Below, piece by piece: positions 9,133 to 16,945 of a stretch of 64,000 nt of DNA. A model generated the notes under the pieces. That model was not told where the DNA came from. It did not search any database and saw nothing but the letters and a program-made list of their open reading frames with translations. A program made the translations under genes and the position numbers. The DNA is from Streptomyces sp. NBRC 110035 (GTDB taxonomy: Bacteria > Actinomycetota > Actinomycetes > Streptomycetales > Streptomycetaceae). The stretch is taken from assembly GCF_000829695.1 (NCBI RefSeq), contig NZ_BBNN01000019.1:238955-302954 (forward strand). Reading direction: 5' to 3'. Each line of letters starts with the position of its first letter. The stretch's first letter is position 1.

Positions 9133-10553
9133 CAGGGTTCTCCAGTCGGGGTGGTGGGGCGGATGACGTCGTCCACGGCATGGATCCGTGGCGGGGGGAG
9201 GGAAGGGGACAGGCGGTCGGCGAGTGCGGCGCGGACGCGGGCGGGATCCGGGCGGGCACCGTGGGACCTGACCCGGCCCGCGATGACACGCTGGCCCGCG
9301 GCCGCGGCGAGGGGATGCCCCTCGTGCGGCAGGACGGGCAGGGGGTCGAAGCCCGCCGCGTCCAGTTGCCGCGTCCACTCCCCGGCGGTGAGGAAGACCC
9401 GGTCCTGGCCGGCTCGCAGGTCCGTGAACCAGCCCTGTTCACCGGGCGCGGGTGACATCAGCAGGTACATGGAGGTGAGCGCCTGGTAGTGCTCCTGGCA
9501 CGACTCGACCAGGACCAGCAGCCCGTCGGGCGCCAGCAGTTCCCGCAGGGCCGCCAGACAGCGTCCGGCGTGCCGTGCGTTGTGCAGGACGTTCGCCGCC
9601 AGGACGACGTCCCGGGATCCCGGCTCCAGGCCCTGCTCGAGCGGGTCGGCCTGGATGTCGAACAGGGCGTGGCGCAGGCCGGGGCGGTCGCCGAAGACGT
9701 CCCTGGCCGTCCGCAGGAAGAACGGGGAGACATCCGTGAACAGGTAGTCGACGGGCGTGCCGCCGAGCGCCTCCAGGACGGTGCCGGTGGTGCCGCCCAC
9801 GCCGGCGCCCGCCTCCAGGACACGCAGGGGGGCCGGTGTCGTCCGGCGGCCGGCCTCATCGCCGATCAGGGACGCCGCGGCGTGGTTGGCCCACCGGCTG
9901 GGGACGCTGTCGCGGTAGTTGCCCTGCGCGGTGCTCGTCTCCCCGTCGGGGAAGAGGACCTCCTGCAGTGACGTGCGGTCCTGGAGCAGCAGCGTGAGCC
10001 GTTCGGCCGCGGCCCGGAAGAAGCGGGTCATGGCCGCCGGGTAGCCCAGGCCCCGGCAGGCGCCGTCCAGCTCGCGCAGCGCCCGGGCGTGGTCGCGGCG
10101 GTCCGGCACCGTGAGGGAGTGGTAGCGGCCCGTCGCCGCGTCCAGCCGGAGCCGGCCCTCCGCGGTCAGGGTGGCCAGCCAGCGCCGTACGATCCACGCG
10201 TGCCGGGGTGCGACCGCCAGGGCTTCGAGGATCTCGTCGGTGCCGCGCCGGCCGCCGTCGCGGAACAGCCGGGTCCGGTCGAGCACGCGGGCCGTCGTCA
10301 GCAGCGCCGTCTCGTCGAGCTGCCGCATCAGCGCGGGGAGGTCGGCCGGATCGGTACCGCGTACGGCGGTGTCACCGGCGTCCGCGGCCCGGCCCGCGGC
10401 GCGGGCGTCGTCGCGGCGGGGGCCGGTCGGCGGCCGCGTGTCCGGTGGCGGGCCCGCCACCAGCAGGGTGTCCTGCCCGCCGTCGCGCACCAGGTGCCAG
10501 TCCGTCACGCCCGGCAGCCCGGTGAGGATCTCGTCGGTGAGGGCCCCGTTCAC
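9129..10553 (-). CDS. Free-standing NRPS/PKS-type SAM methyltransferase
   Basis: 474 residues from GTG 10553 (GTGA overlap with the previous stop). The central region (about 235-400) is a C-methyltransferase of the PKS/NRPS-embedded kind: VLEAGAGVGGTTGTVLEAL is the SAM-binding motif I, then YLFTDVSPFFLRTAR and VVLAANVLHNARH. The preceding region (about 75-215) resembles the helical linker that precedes such MT domains in megasynthases. The short ends look like orphaned adenylation-domain flanks. It probably acts in trans on an ACP- or PCP-bound intermediate, for example alpha-carbon methylation next to a thiazoline. Both 5' and 3' neighbours overlap it by four bases. Confidence 0.82.
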   Translation of the reverse strand: MNGALTDEILTGLPGVTDWHLVRDGGQDTLLVAGPPPDTRPPTGPRRDDARAAGRAADAGDTAVRGTDPADLPALMRQLDETALLTTARVLDRTRLFRDGGRRGTDEILEALAVAPRHAWIVRRWLATLTAEGRLRLDAATGRYHSLTVPDRRDHARALRELDGACRGLGYPAAMTRFFRAAAERLTLLLQDRTSLQEVLFPDGETSTAQGNYRDSVPSRWANHAAASLIGDEAGRRTTPAPLRVLEAGAGVGGTTGTVLEALGGTPVDYLFTDVSPFFLRTARDVFGDRPGLRHALFDIQADPLEQGLEPGSRDVVLAANVLHNARHAGRCLAALRELLAPDGLLVLVESCQEHYQALTSMYLLMSPAPGEQGWFTDLRAGQDRVFLTAGEWTRQLDAAGFDPLPVLPHEGHPLAAAAGQRVIAGRVRSHGARPDPARVRAALADRLSPSLPPPRIHAVDDVIRPTTPTGEPC

Positions 10554-11929
10554 GCGTGGCCGTCCTCGACGACGTCCACCACGGTGATCGCCGGCGGTGT
10601 CGTGTCCGGCTCGATCCGGCGCAGGTGGTCGCGCAGGACCTCGGGCAGGCGGCGCCGCACGAACAGGGGGAACGGCTCGTGGGCGGTCGGACCGGGGGGC
10701 GCCGGGGCGTCCGCGGCGGCGGGGGCGCAGTCCGCGGGAGCCGCCACGGCCAGCATGCGCGGGTCGGCAACGTCGAGCAGCACGGCGGCGTCCTCTCCCT
10801 CCAGGGCCTCGCGCAGGGCGTACGGGGTCACCGCCCCGGGCGCGTCGCGGAGAAGCGCGTTGGGGATCCCGTGGACGACGACGGGACCTTCGCCGAGCGC
10901 GTCGCACAGCGCTTCCCGGACGCCGCTCCCCCGGTGTCCGCCCCAGGACGCGCGGCGCACCTGCCGGGTGTCCGGGCCTCCGGTGGGCGGGCCGACGCGC
11001 AGGACGACGTCGTAGCGGTAGCGGGTGAGTTCGGTGTCCTCGGCCATGGTGCGGGCGTGCACACTCATGCGGACCGGCCGCGGCTGGGCCGCGACCGCCG
11101 CGGCGACGGCCGCGGGGGTGAAGGACAGTTCCTCGTCCGCCTCGGCGGCGGCCGCGGCCCTGGCGGCGACCGTCGTGTCGTCCGCCTCGGGGTCACGGGC
11201 CCGTTCCAGCCGCCCGAAGTGGTCGAGCAGCAGGCCGGAGTGCCGGATGTCCCCGACGATCACGGTGCCGCCGTCCTCGACGACGGACAGTGCCCCGTGC
11301 AGCACGGCCGTCAGGTAGGCCAGGTCGGGGAAGCACTGGGTGACCGAGTTGAGCAGCAGGCAGTCGGGGAGCGCGTCGGGGCCGAAGACGGCGTCCATGG
11401 TCTCCCGCACCCGGGAGGCCGCCGCCTCGTGGGCGGCGGCCCGGACGAACGCGGTGCGGGGCAGGCCGGCGCCGGTGAGGCGGTCCACCGCGACCTGGGC
11501 GACGTCGGTGCCGACGTATCCGTCCAGGTGCGGGTGCAGGCGGTGGGCGAGCAGACCGGTGCCGCAGCCGAGTTCCAGCAGCCGCGTCGGGCGCTGGGCC
11601 AGGACGAGGTCCACCGTGCGGTCCACCCAGTCGCGCATGTGGGCCTCGGGCAGCGGCGCTCCGGTGTCGGACGCCCGCCACCCGGACAGGTCCAGGTCGT
11701 CGGTGTGCCGCCCCTCGGCCGTCTCGTACACCCACTCGTAGACCTCGGCCCACTGTTCGAGGTGCTCGCGCAGCAGGGGGCCCGGCTCGGGTGAGGCGGC
11801 CACGGCGTCCGGATGCGGGACGGCCCGGACGCCGCCGTCGGGTGCGGGGCGTGCCCGGGCCACCCAGGGGTGGGCGGCCAGCAGGTCCGCGATCCGGCTG
11901 GTGTGTTCAGCCGTCGTGTCGTGGGACAC
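10550..11929 (-). CDS. Free-standing NRPS-type SAM methyltransferase with A-domain-like flanks
   Basis: 459 residues from GTG 11929. SAM motif LLELGCGTGLLAHRL near residue 117, then YVGTDVA and LLLNSVTQCFPDLAYL, as in methyltransferases inserted between motifs A8 and A9 of NRPS adenylation domains. The N-terminal stretch (DLLAAHPWVARARPAPDGG) and C-terminal stretch (RRRLPEVLRDHLRRIEP) look like the A-domain sequence that normally brackets such an insertion, as though the domain had been excised whole. Probable role: methylation of a thiazoline or chain carbon in trans. The start overlaps the end of the ABC ATPase gene by 23 bases, so translation is coupled. Confidence 0.82.
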   Translation of the reverse strand: MSHDTTAEHTSRIADLLAAHPWVARARPAPDGGVRAVPHPDAVAASPEPGPLLREHLEQWAEVYEWVYETAEGRHTDDLDLSGWRASDTGAPLPEAHMRDWVDRTVDLVLAQRPTRLLELGCGTGLLAHRLHPHLDGYVGTDVAQVAVDRLTGAGLPRTAFVRAAAHEAAASRVRETMDAVFGPDALPDCLLLNSVTQCFPDLAYLTAVLHGALSVVEDGGTVIVGDIRHSGLLLDHFGRLERARDPEADDTTVAARAAAAAEADEELSFTPAAVAAAVAAQPRPVRMSVHARTMAEDTELTRYRYDVVLRVGPPTGGPDTRQVRRASWGGHRGSGVREALCDALGEGPVVVHGIPNALLRDAPGAVTPYALREALEGEDAAVLLDVADPRMLAVAAPADCAPAAADAPAPPGPTAHEPFPLFVRRRLPEVLRDHLRRIEPDTTPPAITVVDVVEDGHA

Positions 11930-13532
11930 CGGAGTACTCCGTTCTCTCGTCGGGGGGATGCCCGGAAGGCAGGGGCGCGGGGCAGGGGCGGCCGGGGGCC
12001 AGGCGGCGCCCGGTCAGGTGGAGGACGCGGTCGGCGCGGGCGGCCGTGTCCGCGTCGTGCGTGACGGTCAGGACGGCAAGGCCGTTCTCCCGCAGCCGGT
12101 CCAGCAGGTCGAGGACGCGTCGTGCCGAGTCCGGGTCCAGGCCCGCGGTGGGTTCGTCCAGCAGCAGCACGTCGGGCTCGGCGGCGAGCGCCCGGGCGAG
12201 GACGACCCGGCGGCGCTGGCCGCCGGAGAGCGCCACCGGTCTGCGGCCGGCCAGCCCGGCGGGCAGACCCACGGCTTCGAGGAGTTCCCGTACGCGTTCC
12301 CGCCCGGCCGCCGCGGTCGTGCCGTGGAACACCTTCAGCGGCCGGGCCACCGCCCGGCCGGCGGTGTGCGCCGGGTTGAGTTCCGCCACCGCGTCCTGTC
12401 CGGCCAGTTGGACGGCGCGCAGCGTCCGCCGGTCACGCGAGCGGGTCCCGGCGGGCAGCGGGTGTCCGTGCAGGAGCAGTTGTCCGTCCGCCGGTGGGCG
12501 GCGGCCCGCGAGGGCGTGCAGCAGGGTCGTCTTGCCGCTGCCCGACGGCCCCGTGACGGCCAGCCAGCCGCCCGCCGGAAGGTCCAGGTCGCCGGCGTCG
12601 AGCAGCGGTGTGCCGTCCGGAGTGAGCAGGGTCAGGCCCCGCGCCGACAGCACGGGGGCCGCAGACGGGGCGGGTCCCGCCGTGCGGGGCGGACGCCCGG
12701 CCCGTGGTGGCGCGGGATCGGTGGACGGGCGGAGCGGCTCCTTCCGGGGGGTGCGCGTCGTCCGTCCGCGTACGGCGGTCGCATGCGGCGTGTGCCGCGC
12801 GGCGGCGTCCGCGCGGGAGGCCGCCGTACCCGCGTCGGCGGCGAGCACCAGTGTCCGGTCGGCCAGTTCCGCGGCCAGCCGGGCATCGTGCGTGACCAGG
12901 ACGACGCACCGGCCGGGGACCCCACGGAGGGAGTGCACCGCCTCGGTCACCAGCCCGGCCGTCGCGCGGTCCAGCGCCGAGGTCGGTTCGTCCAGGACCA
13001 GCAGCTCCGGCTCGGCACACAGGGCTCGGGCCAGGGCGACCCGTTGGGCCTGTCCGCCGGAGAGTTCCCCCGCCCGCCGGGAGGCGAGCCCCGGGTCGAG
13101 GCCCAGTCGGTCCATCAGGGCCTCGACCCGCCGGGCGCGGGCGGCGGCGTCACCGGTGAACTCCTCGCCGATCAGCCGGTCCACGCGCCACAGCGGATGG
13201 AGGGCCGCGCCGGGGTCCTGCGCCAGCCAGCCGCACCGGGCACGCCGCCACCGCCTGGCCGCCCGGCCCTGCGGCACCGTCGCACCGCGCCAGCGCACGG
13301 TGCCCGCCGCGCGGTGCAGTCCGTCCGGGAGGACGTCGAGCAGGGCCCGCAGCAGCGTGGACTTGCCGGCACCGGACGCGCCGGTGACGGCCAGCACCTC
13401 CCCCGGGCCGACGCGGAGGTCGACCGACGGCAGGACGGTGGCCCGGTCCGGGGCACGGCGAACGGTCAGGCCCTCGGCCGCCAGCAGCGGGGCACCGGGA
13501 GGAACGGACTCGTCGGGGACGCGGACCGTCAT
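11907..13532 (-). CDS. Opp/nickel-type ABC transporter, fused double ATPase
   Basis: 541 residues containing two complete ABC ATPase domains of the DppD/DppF type in one chain. Domain one (about 5-230) has Walker A GASGAGKST, signature LSGGQAQRVALARAL and Walker B LLVLDEPTSALD. Domain two (about 290-520) has GPSGSGKTT, LSGGQRRRVVLARAL and VLLLDEPTAGLD. It would energise import through the two permeases encoded just upstream. Import of a metal-metallophore complex by an Opp-type system has precedent in staphylopine uptake (CntABCDF). The start codon overlaps the preceding permease stop by four bases. Confidence 0.9.
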   Translation of the reverse strand: MTVRVPDESVPPGAPLLAAEGLTVRRAPDRATVLPSVDLRVGPGEVLAVTGASGAGKSTLLRALLDVLPDGLHRAAGTVRWRGATVPQGRAARRWRRARCGWLAQDPGAALHPLWRVDRLIGEEFTGDAAARARRVEALMDRLGLDPGLASRRAGELSGGQAQRVALARALCAEPELLVLDEPTSALDRATAGLVTEAVHSLRGVPGRCVVLVTHDARLAAELADRTLVLAADAGTAASRADAAARHTPHATAVRGRTTRTPRKEPLRPSTDPAPPRAGRPPRTAGPAPSAAPVLSARGLTLLTPDGTPLLDAGDLDLPAGGWLAVTGPSGSGKTTLLHALAGRRPPADGQLLLHGHPLPAGTRSRDRRTLRAVQLAGQDAVAELNPAHTAGRAVARPLKVFHGTTAAAGRERVRELLEAVGLPAGLAGRRPVALSGGQRRRVVLARALAAEPDVLLLDEPTAGLDPDSARRVLDLLDRLRENGLAVLTVTHDADTAARADRVLHLTGRRLAPGRPCPAPLPSGHPPDERTEYSGVPRHDG

Positions 13533-14350
13533 GCCGCCTCCCCCGGAGCCCGGGCGGCCGTCCGGGCCGCCGCGGCGAACACCCAGGCGCAGCCCGCCAG
13601 GGGAAGCGCGGGCGCCAGCAGCGCCCAGGGGTTGAGCACGGCGCCGGGCAGGTTCTCGCTGAGCATCAGGGCCCAGTCGGGGTCCGGGGGCTGGGGCCCC
13701 AGGCCGAGCACGGCGAGGGCCGCGGCGATCTGCAGTGCCGTGACGAGCCGGAGTCCGGCGTCGGCGGCGACCAGGCGGCGCAGGGCGGGCAGTACCTCGT
13801 GGAAGAGGACGGCGGGTGCGCGCTCGCCGCGCTCGACGGCGGCGTGCACGTGCCCGCTGTCACGCAGCTGCGCGCACTGCGTGCCGACGACCCGCGCGGT
13901 GAGCGGGGCTCCCGCGAGTACCGACGCCACGACGACCGCCGTCGCCCCCGGCAGGGCGGTGGCCAGGACCAGCGCCAGGACCAGGGCGGGGACGGCCAGC
14001 AGCACGTCGCACAGGGCCCGTACGGTGCGGGCGGTGCGGCCGCCCGACCAGCCCGCGGCCAGACCGAGGCCCGTGCCGCAGACGACGGCGGCGACCGCGG
14101 CGAGCAGGGACACCGTCAGGAGCTGGGTGCCCCCGGCCAGGACACGGGACAGCACGTCGCGTCCCAGGACGTCGGTGCCGAGCGGATGGCGTCCGCCGGG
14201 CGGTGTCCACGGGGCGGCGACCGTTCGCTCCGGTGGGTGCGCGGCGGCGTACCGGCCGAGCGGCACGCACACCAGCAGCGTGAGGGCCGCGGTCACGGAC
14301 ACCGGGGGGCGGACGGCTCCGGACAGGAGCGGCAAGGACCTGGCGGTCAC
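13529..14350 (-). CDS. Opp/nickel-type ABC transporter permease (DppC-like)
   Basis: 273 residues from GTG 14350, with about six membrane segments. It carries the DppC/OppC N-terminal helix, the HPLGTDVLGRDVLSRVLAG motif characteristic of the family, and a C-terminal permease core. It sits second of the two permeases in the import cassette (SBP-permease-permease-ATPase) and overlaps both neighbours by four bases. Expected to import the product of the surrounding NRPS-PKS genes or a related metal complex; substrate not proven. Confidence 0.9.
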   Translation of the reverse strand: MTARSLPLLSGAVRPPVSVTAALTLLVCVPLGRYAAAHPPERTVAAPWTPPGGRHPLGTDVLGRDVLSRVLAGGTQLLTVSLLAAVAAVVCGTGLGLAAGWSGGRTARTVRALCDVLLAVPALVLALVLATALPGATAVVVASVLAGAPLTARVVGTQCAQLRDSGHVHAAVERGERAPAVLFHEVLPALRRLVAADAGLRLVTALQIAAALAVLGLGPQPPDPDWALMLSENLPGAVLNPWALLAPALPLAGCAWVFAAAARTAARAPGEAA

Positions 14351-15327
14351 ACGGTCCTCCCCGCATCCGGCACCGACGGGCCGGTGTTCCCCGCGGGGCC
14401 CGGCACCGCGGTGCGGCGGTCGGCCAGGTCGGCCAGGAGCATGCCCAGCAGCAGGACGAGGGCCGGGAGGAGGGCCGCGGCCTGGATGACGGGCACGTCG
14501 CGCACCGCGACGGCGGACACCAGCAGCTGCCCGGTGCCCGGATAGCCGAACAGGGTCTCCGCCAGGGCGGTTCCCGCCACGAGGCCTCCGGTCAGCAGGG
14601 CCGTCACCTGGAGCGCCGGCGCGTACAGGAAGGGCAGGACGTGCCGGTGCAGCACGAGCGGGGCGGGCAGTCCGCGCAGGCGTGCGTCGGCGACGTGCGG
14701 GCGGCGCAGGGCGTCGCCCAGCGCCCCGCGCAGCAGGGCGGTGGCGAACGCGGCCGAGGGCAGTGCCAGGGTGAGGGCGGGCAGCACCAGGAGCCGGGGG
14801 TCCGCCAGGAGCGAGCCGCCCGGCGGCAGCAGGGACACGGGGGGCAGCCAGCCCAGCAGCCCCGCCAGGACCGCGCCGAGCACCGCCGCGTGGACCGGCT
14901 GTGGCACGGCGGCCAGCCCGGTGGCGGCCGAGCCGCCCCGGCCGCCGCGCAGGTACGTGACGGTCAGGGCGGTCGCGGTCAGCAGCACGGTGAGCGCCAG
15001 CGCCACCGCGACCAGGGCGGCGGTGGCGGGCAGCCGCTCGGCGAACAGCGTCGCCACCGGCCTGCCGCCCGCCAGTGAGCGTCCCAGGTCCCCCCGGGCC
15101 AGGCCGTACAGCCAGTCGAGGTAGCGCACCGCGGCCGGCCGGTCCAGCCCGAGACGCTCCCGCTCCGCCGCGACGTCCTCGCGGGTGGCCCTGCCCGTCG
15201 TCCTCAGCTCCCCGGCGTCGCCGGGGAGCAGTTCGGTGGCCGTGAAGACCACGGCCGTGGCGGCGACGGCCAGGACCACGGCCCGGCAGACCGGGCGCAG
15301 GGCACGGCCGACAGCGCGCAGCGTCAC
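14347..15327 (-). CDS. Opp/nickel-type ABC transporter permease (DppB-like)
   Basis: 326 residues from GTG 15327, with an N-terminal helix followed by the DppB-type periplasmic segment (LGLDRPAAVRYLDWLYGLARGDLGRSL) and five further membrane helices. The motif ALAETLFGYPGTGQLLVSAV near the C-terminus is diagnostic of the DppB/OppB family. Forms the channel with the adjacent DppC-like protein. GTGA overlap with the substrate-binding protein gene upstream. Confidence 0.9.
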   Translation of the reverse strand: MTLRAVGRALRPVCRAVVLAVAATAVVFTATELLPGDAGELRTTGRATREDVAAERERLGLDRPAAVRYLDWLYGLARGDLGRSLAGGRPVATLFAERLPATAALVAVALALTVLLTATALTVTYLRGGRGGSAATGLAAVPQPVHAAVLGAVLAGLLGWLPPVSLLPPGGSLLADPRLLVLPALTLALPSAAFATALLRGALGDALRRPHVADARLRGLPAPLVLHRHVLPFLYAPALQVTALLTGGLVAGTALAETLFGYPGTGQLLVSAVAVRDVPVIQAAALLPALVLLLGMLLADLADRRTAVPGPAGNTGPSVPDAGRTV

Positions 15328-16898
15328 TTGGCCATCCACACCTGGTCGATGAACATGCGCTGGAAGCCGGGCCCGTCGGGCAGTCCGCGCACGCCGGGCG
15401 CGGCGAGGTCCAGGCCGTCGCCGGTGCCCCAGACGACGTAGCCGCCGTCCTTCCACAGTTCCCGCTGGATGCCGGAGAGCAGTTCCTCGCGCCGTGCCTC
15501 GTCCGCGGTCGACATGGCCCGGGCGAAGCCGTCGTCGAAGGCCTTGCTGCGCCAGGCGGTCTCGTTGGTCGGGGAGTCGGACAGCAGCCCGACGCGGACC
15601 AGGTCGGGGAAGGAGATGCCGCCGTAGTAGCCGGTGTAGAACGCCTTTTTGGCGTAGACGGCGGTCCAGTAGGTGTCCGCCGGCTCGACCTTCACCTCGG
15701 CGTCGACCCCGATGTCGGCGAGCTGCTGGGCGTAGAGGGTGGCGGCGGTGTCCATGCCGGGGTAGGAGGTGGTGGTGTGCAGGGTGACGGACAGTCCGTC
15801 GGCGTGACCCGCCTCGGCCAGCAGCTTCCTGGCCTTCGTCACGTCGCGGGCGCGCTGCGGCAGGTCGTCGGGGGCCGAGGGGTCGTAGGGGGTGGGGAGG
15901 TCGTTGGCGACCTTGCCGTAGCCGAGGAACACGGTGTCGACGAGGGCCTTGCGGTCGGCGGCGAGGCGGAACGCCTCACGGACCCTGGGATCGTCGAACG
16001 GCTCGGTGTCCAGGCGCATGACGAACGGGTACTCGGTGACTCCGTCGCGCCGGACGACCCGGGTCTTCGCCGAGGAGCCGGCGCTCTTGACCGCGGCGGG
16101 GCTGACGCTGCCGGCGACGTCGGCCTGCCCGGAGGCGACGGCGTCGGCACGTGCCTGGGGGTCGGCGACGGCCTGGATCTCGATCCTGTCCAGGTGCGGG
16201 CGCTCGCCCCACCACTTCTCGTTGCGGGTCAGGACGGTGCTCTGGGCGCCGGTCCGCTCCACCCGGTACGGACCCGAGCCGGTGACGGGGCGGGAGAAGT
16301 CCTTGGTGCCCTCCGGGACGACGAAGGTGACGGATTCCAGGGCCCGGGGCGCGTCGGCCATCGGGGCGCGGGTGGCCAGGACGACGGTGTGCTCGTCGGG
16401 GGCGGTGGACTTCGCCATGTCGAAGTCGGCGAGCCGGCCGTAGTTCTCGGCGGCCTTCCCGCCGATGCGCCGCAGGGAGTAGAGCACGTCGGCGGCGCTC
16501 ACCGGCTCGCCGTCGGTGAAGCGGGCGTCCTCGCGCAGGGTGAGGGTCCAGCGGTCCATGGCGTCGTTGGGCTTCCACGACGTCGCGAGGCGCGGTCGGG
16601 TCCTCCCGTCCTCGCCGGGGACGGTCAGGACGTCGTAGGTCAGGGCGAAGCGCAGGACGTCGGACTCGTTGCCGAGGCCGCCGTGCGGGTCGTCGCCGGC
16701 GGTGGCGGGTGATCCGGCGACGGCGTAGCGCAGGGTGCCGCCGTCGACGGGGGCGCCCGTGGCGGATGCAGGGGTGTCGGTGGCGGAGGTGTCGGAGGTG
16801 TCGGAGCAGGCGCTCAGCAGCAGGGTGCCGACCGCCGCGAGGGCGGTGAGGGCGGATCTGCGGGACAGGGGGGTACGGGGCGACGGGTGCTGGTGCAT
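15324..16898 (-). CDS. Peptide/nickel-type ABC transporter substrate-binding lipoprotein
   Basis: 524 residues from ATG 16898, chosen because it directly precedes a signal peptide (SRRSALTALAAVG) and the lipobox LLSAC. A GTG at 16949 overlapping the PKS stop is possible but would add an unneeded extension. SBP family 5 features include the DGGTLRYAVAG start, LATSWKPNDAMDRWTLTLREDARFTDG split across residues about 110-140, and VRVGLL near the C-terminus. Extracytoplasmic receptor for the import cassette. Being embedded between the PKS and methyltransferase genes suggests recognition of the cluster's own metallophore, by analogy with CntA; inference. Confidence 0.88.
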   Translation of the reverse strand: MHQHPSPRTPLSRRSALTALAAVGTLLLSACSDTSDTSATDTPASATGAPVDGGTLRYAVAGSPATAGDDPHGGLGNESDVLRFALTYDVLTVPGEDGRTRPRLATSWKPNDAMDRWTLTLREDARFTDGEPVSAADVLYSLRRIGGKAAENYGRLADFDMAKSTAPDEHTVVLATRAPMADAPRALESVTFVVPEGTKDFSRPVTGSGPYRVERTGAQSTVLTRNEKWWGERPHLDRIEIQAVADPQARADAVASGQADVAGSVSPAAVKSAGSSAKTRVVRRDGVTEYPFVMRLDTEPFDDPRVREAFRLAADRKALVDTVFLGYGKVANDLPTPYDPSAPDDLPQRARDVTKARKLLAEAGHADGLSVTLHTTTSYPGMDTAATLYAQQLADIGVDAEVKVEPADTYWTAVYAKKAFYTGYYGGISFPDLVRVGLLSDSPTNETAWRSKAFDDGFARAMSTADEARREELLSGIQRELWKDGGYVVWGTGDGLDLAAPGVRGLPDGPGFQRMFIDQVWMAK

Positions 16899-16945
16899 GG
16901 GTGCTTTCCGCGAGAGGTTCGGATGTCGGGGTGGGCGGCCGGGGT

